From Sambucus nigra (taxonomy: Eukaryota; Streptophyta; Magnoliopsida; Dipsacales; Adoxaceae), in the NCBI GenBank assembly GCA_949130495.1, contig OX422215.1, positions 525,197,755 through 525,261,754 on the forward strand: a stretch of DNA of 64,000 nucleotides, given 5' to 3'. The first letter of the stretch is position 1. Each line of letters starts with the position of its first letter. The position numbers and the translations under genes are program-made. Shown here piece by piece: positions 58,485-64,000 of the stretch. The notes beneath the pieces were generated by a model that had not been told where the DNA came from, made no database searches, and saw only the letters and a program-made list of their open reading frames with translations.

Positions 58485-58642
58485 GAAGGCACATTAGCAC
58501 AAATTATAAAAGTGTAAAAATAGAAGACTAAATGAAAAAGTGGGCATTTTCATTACAAATATGAAGAGTTACTATACATGTTTAAAAGAAAGTAAAAGAT
58601 AAAAGCTTTACAAGTAGAGGGTATAGGCCACACACGGCCACC

Positions 58643-60833
58643 CTAATCAGCAACATCAAAAGGTAGAGGCCTAGCATCGTCGGGTAAAGTACCATCAATA
58701 TCCACAACAGAAGTTCGATCGTCAGACATCCCGGTTCCTTCAACATTTACTTGAGACTCCACATGGGATAGAGCCTCAGATATTAAGGGGTCGTCTAACT
58801 CTACTGCCTCTAGAGAAGGACGAATAGATGACACTGCATCAGCAAACTTCAAGACAACCCACCGACAGGCTGTCTTGATTGCCCTCTCCATGTATTCAAG
58901 ACCGAAGCCTTGTAATTCATCGGAGATTTTGTAGGCCTCCACAACATCAACCTTATCCCTTTGAACAATAACAGCAAGATCGTTCTTGAACTGGGTGCCC
59001 TAGTTAGTCAAATCCTCATCCTTGGCTGTAATAAGGTCGTCATTAAGCTAAAGTTGAGTAGCATGCTCCTTTATAAGCTCGCCCAAAACCCTCGAATGCT
59101 CGGCCTTCACATTCTTCATCTCAGTATTTAGATTATCCAACTCAGTATTCAAGTCGACCTCGTGTTGAATATCTCTCTCGGCCTCGTAAAACTTCTATTG
59201 GTTCTCAGCCATCCACTTGGTGGCAGAGGTGAAGGCACAGACCGACTGCAAAAGATGAGAGAAAGGTCATATTGAAGGGACGATGACACAATTAGTAAAA
59301 TATTTGTAAATCAAAATTAAAGGGATAAAGAAGTACCCGAGGCAGAGTGTGAAGCCCAAAATCATAAACTTTGGCTGGGGGCATCTTAGCCAAAAAGTCA
59401 TAGTCTGAAGGCGATGGTGCTGAGAACTTGGAAGCCTTTGCATATTTCAGGTTGACAATTAAAGAGGTAGGGTCAGCCTTTAGGTATGTCAGATTGGCCG
59501 ACCAGAAGGAACCCATACACGAGGAAGAACTAGTTCCCTCAGTATTTTTTATGGGACCTCCACCCTTGCCCTCGCACGAGAATCAAGTTGAGTGATAATA
59601 GGGGATTTTAGCTCCTTCCTTTTACGGGTCTCAATAGTCGGCTTCACTTAGGTCGACCCCACAACCTTTATTTTCTTCTGAATCTGCTGAGGCTCCTTGC
59701 TTTTCTTCTTGCCCATACCAGGCATTAAGCTAGGGGCAGTCATTTCCCAAAGTTGATCAGATACGTTTGAGGTCCGACCTGAAAAAATGAGATAATGCGT
59801 TAGATACAAGTAATAATAATGAGGAAACACTTGGAAGGAATTGAAACAAAAAGTAACTCACATAATTCTGTCAATGGGTTGACCCTCAGACCGACTTGTT
59901 TGAGGAAATGAGGGGTCATTATATCTTCAAACTTGGGAATCTCATCCTCTTTCCCATGATCCCTTAGGTAGTTGACTATATCCCTTTCATCCAAGATAAA
60001 TCCAGCCTCTGACCTTGTTTTCATGGAGGGGTTGGACCAAGCTCTAGGGACCCACGGGCTGTCTTTAAGAGGATCAACCCCGGCAGGGAATTCCCAATCC
60101 CCAAAAATGAAAAAGACCCTCTTCTTCCAATCATGGTTGGAAGTTTGTGCGACATGGAGAAGTTTCTTGTCTGACCTCCTATCCCCTAGATGAAATTATC
60201 CAGGTTGCTTGGAAGAGGATATTATGTTGTAATAATCCAGGAACAGATCCCCAGAGGGATCGTCAGTAAAGGTGTTCTTACAAAGGGATATGTAGCCGAG
60301 GATGACCCTTCAGTAATTAGGAGGAAGTAGGGTAGACGCAACCTTAAGGGAAGAGAGTATGTCAATTATCGCAGGATGAAAAGGGAACCTAACACCGACC
60401 CTAAACATCTACTCATACATGACAACTTCTCCTTCTCTCCCCTGGAAGACCTTCTCATCTTCATCCAGTATCCTCATATTTACGTTGGGATTTATACCAA
60501 AGAAGTGCCTCTATAGTAAGAGGTCATGATACCTAATAGACGAGACAAAAGACGAGGCTCCTGAGGTGTCAACTTGATCATGATTAGAATCCTCACTATT
60601 GTCATCGACCCCGTTTCCCTCTTCCTTATCCCTCTCATCCCCAAACCTCTTGGCCTTATCGTTTATTAGAGGGCCAAATGGAAAAGAGGATTGGAAAGCA
60701 AGGGGGACATGGCCATCATAGGTACACCCTCAGGATGAACTGTTCCCTCAGCCTGTCGGTTTGGGCTAAGTGTTGGTAAGTCTTTACTCCCAGAAGTTCC
60801 AGCACCCATAGGAGACGATGCTCTGGCATCCAT
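58643..60833 (-). pseudogene. Antisense gene of element E, three exons
   Basis: Minus strand. ATG 60833 (MDARASSPMGAGTSG) leads, after a frameshift near 60670, to an acidic stretch and the domain MFRVGVRFPFHPAIID, LGYISLCKNTFTDD, FFIFGDWEFPAGVDPLKD, related to the plant putative gypsy type transposon family (Transposase_28-like). Exon 1 ends at 59862. Introns: 59861-59779 (GTGAGT..TTTTTCAG, 83 nt) and 59336-59246 (GTACTT..TTTTGCAG, 91 nt). Exon 2 has a basic KKKSKEPQQIQKKIK stretch and MPPAKVYDFGLHTLP. Exon 3 is coiled coil (DIQHEVDLNTELDNLNTEMK) and ends EGTGMSDDRTSVVDIDGTLP...DVAD. Three TGG-to-stop changes were noted. The sense of transcription opposes gag-pol. Role unknown. Confidence 0.7.
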
Positions 60834-61843
60834 TTCTTCCTCTTGCCTCTGACTCTTGGCTGGACGATAGGATGACCCAAAGGGTTCAGAGGATGGTGGT
60901 AAAACTATAGCTAAGGGAATTAGGAAAATGGATCGTACCCAGACAGGGTAGGCCCTATGTCTACATTCGTTCTCTTCCTCTATTCTCCCAATATTTGAAA
61001 AGCACCTCTCTCTCAAAGTTGGAAACTCCTCGGCTAAATCATAAAGCATTTGGAGAATTAAGATGAAGACCCTAGACTTAAGGAATTTTGTCAAACAACC
61101 TATAAACAAGTTAAATAAGTTTCCTAACTTGACTTTTGGATTAAACTTAGAGAAACAAAGGGTTTTGGTAATGAACAACCAAGAATAGAACCGATGAAAA
61201 TCATTGGAGGAGAAGACCGGAGAGTCACCGAGAAACCTAAGAAATGTTACAAATAGGCACTGAACAACCACAAAAGGCAGGGGAGGGACCCAGGAAGGCT
61301 TATTGCTTGGATTCTATCCCTAAAACCATCGGATAAAGGTGGAAACATGCCGAAAATAGACAAATTGACCAAGGAAATTTTACATAAGGTATTTAAAACA
61401 TAAACTAAAAGAAAACTGCAAGAAAGAGAAAGAAAATAGAGAGAACGATGAAGGAGTTACCTGGAAGAGCAGACTGAAACTGGAAGAGAACTTGAAGCTT
61501 TCACGAAAATGCAAGAATGGAGGTTTAATTGCCAAATTTAGAGAGAGAACATGCGTGCAAAGAAGAAGAAGAAAAAAGAGAGAGAATTATTTGACAAAGG
61601 GTTAAATACTTTGTCATTAGTGGGCCCACTAACCAAAGGGATGCATAACCCATGAGGAGAATCATCATTAGGGCAAAAAGTCCCAAGTGTGGTGTGCAAC
61701 CGTCATTTTTAGGGAACACAAAACGATAATTGACACCTGAAAAATGTCACTCATCAACCTGACCACTCATTAACTTGACATCCAAAGGCTATATTACTCC
61801 CTAGCCATCTCAACAGCATCGATGAATAAGGTCTAGGGGTGAT
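60834..61843 (-). other. Leader and possible promoter of the element E antisense gene, then sense purine tract
   Basis: Minus strand: TCTCTCTCTTTTTTCTTC leader text near 61580-61560, with GTATTTAACCC near 61610 as a weak TATA. GTAACTCC..TTTCTTGCAG between ~61461 and ~61405 may be a leader intron. The ORF 61271-60834 upstream of the ATG shows no known family. On the plus strand GAATAAGGTCTAGGGGTGAT (61824-61843) directly before the 3' LTR is the likely polypurine tract. Confidence 0.4.
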
Positions 61844-62760
61844 TGATATACCAAAGTACACCCTTAGCCAGGCTGAGGGTAGCCCCGCCCAGGAGGAGGG
61901 CTCAACTCAACTACCCCTAAGGGGTCATACTTAAGATGGAGGGTTATACTGAAGATAGAGGGTCAGACAAGCCGACCCCATTATTGGCGACACAATTTGG
62001 ATGACAGTACGACCTTGGGGAGGCTAACCCCACTATTAACTCTAATGACCCAAATCAGCCTAAGCCTGTGGAGATAGGAGCCTCAACTTTAGGACTGTTC
62101 AGACGACCCGATGACTAGCTGACCCTATAGAGGACTACAACACGAGGATGTTGCATCCAGCAGTTAGGACCAAATATGCCAGCATCAACCTCAGCCTCAT
62201 CCTGTCACCATAAGCCGAGGGTGACACCATCATGGCACATGGTTTGGGAGTTGCTAGGGACAGTTCACGTGGGATTCATATGGCACGTGGACAAAATCGT
62301 TATAATAATATCATCCCCTCATATGAGGGAATATTATATCATCATTAACCACAGGTGGCCTAGCCAGGTGTCAAGAGGTGATTGGCTAGATCATCATTAG
62401 AATGATCAATGCATGCTTGGGGGTACACTACTCCCCCAAGCCCTATATATACTTGTCACCTTCAGCCTTGTAAAGGGATGGATAATGGTAACCCTAGAAA
62501 AAACTCTGCTTGTACACACAGTAGAGAGAAAGATTATGTGCATTGTATCCAAGGCCATTAGTACCCATATTTAGTGGATCACACACTCACAGAGGATGTA
62601 GGCCTGATTGGCTGAACCACTATACATCATTGTCTTTATTCCTCTTACACTCATCCCCTTCTATATACTTATACAGATATATAACTCTATTACTGCCACT
62701 GCTATTGCTGTTTTGAGCTCATTTTCTCTTATCTGGTGGTGCTGAATCTTATCATCCTCA
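61844..62760 (+). repeat. 3' LTR of element E
   Basis: TGATATACCAAAGTACACCC... to ...TTATCATCCTCA. Inverted repeat CTTGGGGG/CCCCCAAG (62416-62423 and 62433-62440) stands immediately before TATATATA (62444-62451). The conserved block is at 62592-62620. Longer than the 5' LTR by extra sequence at about 62140-62310. Confidence 0.9.
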
Positions 62761-62931
62761 TAACTCATTTCACTGGTTTCGCTACAAAGAAGAAGTTACC
62801 AATCATCCTCATTAAGATTCTTTATAAAGGGTTCTTGGCCTTAGCCATTTCTCTCAATCTATATTCCAATCCCTGGATGGAATGCTTCCATGCATTGTTA
62901 CCAACGTCAGACATGTGTGTTACATCTATTT
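62761..62931 (-). pseudogene. Gag of element D, N-terminal side of the break
   Basis: Minus strand from about 62931 to 62761 reads MSDVGNNAWKHSIQGL, then KNPL, RMIGNFFFVAKPVK, and then runs across the E insertion into FLRIRQK at 50794. Spacing against element E gag (SDEMRCRSFSSTLTGA...LPKNSI...FIHNFCF) is the same over 29 residues, though identity is low. This, with the near-perfect target duplication, supports insertion of E into D. Confidence 0.55.
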
Positions 62932-64000
62932 ATGCCAAACTCTTCTCCTGTGATTGTTGCTCGATATGAGCAGTTCGTGATTATGATGAGGGATCCGGAC
63001 GAGTCTAATAGAGCCTTTAATGGTCGTCCTGGAGAGGTTACGATATATAAATAGATGTTTAAATTCAGCCTTCGTCTCCCCATACATCTTATAGTAGTAG
63101 TTTTTCTTGCCCACTTTGGTTTAGATCCAACCCAATTACCCCCAAATGCCTATAGAACGCTTCTCGGCTTTATAGTGATTTAGAAGTTCTGTCATAGTAT
63201 CGACCTTCCAGTCGGTGTATTCTTAGCATGATATAATATTTCTTGCACTAAGTGTCAGCCTTGTTATTATCACTTCGTGGCTAGGAATCCGTCCAAGAAG
63301 GTATTTTTATCAATCAAACGTCTAACCACCACTGGAAATCGAGATACTTCTATGTGTCTAGTTGTGTGGGAGTTTCATTCCAACCATGTCTTGTCTTCTG
63401 CTTAGCTGAGGTTACCCCGAATTTTGGCCAAAGTGTTAATGTCTTCTAAACTTGATCCTGGTTTGAGTTTAGATGACTAGGAAAAGATTAAGACCTTAAG
63501 GGTCCAAGGTGAGGATGGTGGTCTCGCCATATATGAGGATCTCTTGACCCCTAATAACCTCACCAAGGTTTATCTTCATGTTGACCCTCTCATTGAGATT
63601 CATAAGTTAAAATTTTCTGGATTGTAGTCTCTTCTTTTAATTATAGTACCGACTTGGATACTTCTGATAATAACCATTGGCCCTTTACAGATTGTCCAAA
63701 TAATACTTCCTACGCTCTCTGGAAAATGGTGGCTCGCAACCTTCATAACATGGTTAACAAGTTGGCTAAAAAGCTATTGGCCCTAGATGGTCACTTAAAG
63801 AAAAGTACTGGCGGCCCTAGCCGAGACGATGATGCCAAAAAGATGAAGGATTGAGTGGAGGATACTACGATAACTCGTCAGCAAAAATTAGGTCGACCGA
63901 CCCAAGGATCAGACAGGGATATACCGATCCATTATGATGTTGCCCTTTCTTCTCGTCTTTCTCAGCTGAAGCTAAATGACGAGAGCATCATGGGAAGTTC
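62932..64000 (+). pseudogene. Antisense-type gene F (gypsy-type transposon domain), partial at window end
   Basis: ATG 62932 (MPNSSPVIVARYEQFVIMM) reads on through DPDESNRAFNGRPGEVTIY, FKFSLRLPIHLIVVVFLAHF and PPNAYRTLLGFIVI. It aligns with the element E antisense gene (GREGEVVMYE, FRVGVRFPFHPAIIDIL, PPNY..VILGYI), so it belongs to the same family, the E-like subgroup. Stops at about 63054, 63178 and 63223 include two at expected W codons. Later parts are polar (SKLDPGLSLDD). It begins immediately beside gag remains of element D with no LTR between, so its own element is rearranged; pol should lie to the right, outside the window. Confidence 0.6.

Larger units (their letters stand above)
50795..62760 (+). 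mobile_element. Element E: plus-strand Tat/Retand-type gypsy element
   Basis: LTRs at 50795-51590 and 61844-62760, both starting TGATATACCAAA. Leader TTTGGCGCCGTCTGTGGG at 51592. Gag, protease, RT, two RNase H domains and integrase on plus; then an 8-unit tandem array; then an antisense gene (minus, three exons). Flanks AAACT (50790-50794) and TAACT (62761-62765) are a target duplication with one mismatch. It lies inside the gag of element D. RT has an internal deletion and many stops are present, so it is not autonomous. Confidence 0.9.
41478..62931 (-). mobile_element. Element D: minus-strand Tat/Retand-type gypsy element, split by element E
   Basis: 3' LTR at 41478-41944, antisense gene (+) 42393-45736, then on the minus strand integrase end, RNase H domains, RT, protease and gag to 50794. 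Here element E (50795-62760) is inserted in gag. The gag reading resumes at 62761 and can be followed to about 62931. The integrase catalytic core is deleted. No 5' LTR of D is seen in the window: at 62932 an unrelated antisense-type gene begins, so the 5' end of D is lost or rearranged. Confidence 0.8.

Overview
This window looks like gene-poor, repeat-packed heterochromatin of a flowering plant, probably a eudicot. It is AT-rich, every recognisable coding stretch except one is a plant LTR retrotransposon or LINE relative, and the elements are nested inside one another. The one exception is an intronless, broken copy of a plant DnaJ chaperone mRNA (38388-39652). No intact cellular gene, tRNA, rRNA or CRISPR array is visible. 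Nearly all element genes carry in-frame stops, and most of these are explained by C-to-T (or, read on the other strand, G-to-A) changes, as expected of old methylated repeats.

Layout. 1-~6300: 3' part of an Athila-like Ty3/gypsy element (+) with a decayed env-like gene, polypurine tract and 3' LTR. 7651-13550: element A, a Tat/Retand-type gypsy element on the minus strand. It lost gag-to-RT but keeps a long plus-strand antisense gene. 14745-25904: element B, a complete but dead Ty1/copia element (+) of Sirevirus-like build, with 1.2 kb LTRs, TTAAT target duplication, an extra env-like gene and several polypurine tracts. 26489-~36960: element C, a minus-strand copia element with its integrase split by a 5'-truncated LINE (30037-31525) and a chimeric 3' end. 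36690-38270: remnant X of another antisense gene. 38388-39652: DnaJ retropseudogene. ~39750-41477: LTR and start of another Tat-like element (H). 41478-50794 plus 62761-~62931: element D, a minus-strand Tat element whose gag is split by element E. 50795-62760: element E, a plus-strand Tat element with gag, pol, an 8 x 107 bp tandem array, a three-exon antisense gene and two LTRs. 62932-64000: another antisense-type gene (F) running off the edge.

The recurring theme is the antisense gene of the Tat elements. A, D, E and X all carry a gene on the strand opposite to gag-pol, between pol and the 3' LTR (X is a fragment of one; H and F are smaller pieces). These genes share a domain resembling the plant 'putative gypsy type transposon' family, then acidic and coiled-coil segments, and show small introns with GT..AG borders of about 80-93 nt. 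In D the gene has a TATA box of its own. Such introns are invisible to splicing of the sense genomic RNA, so they survive retrotransposition. Each Tat element has lost a different piece of gag-pol while this gene remains essentially full length. That is the most promising biology in the window.
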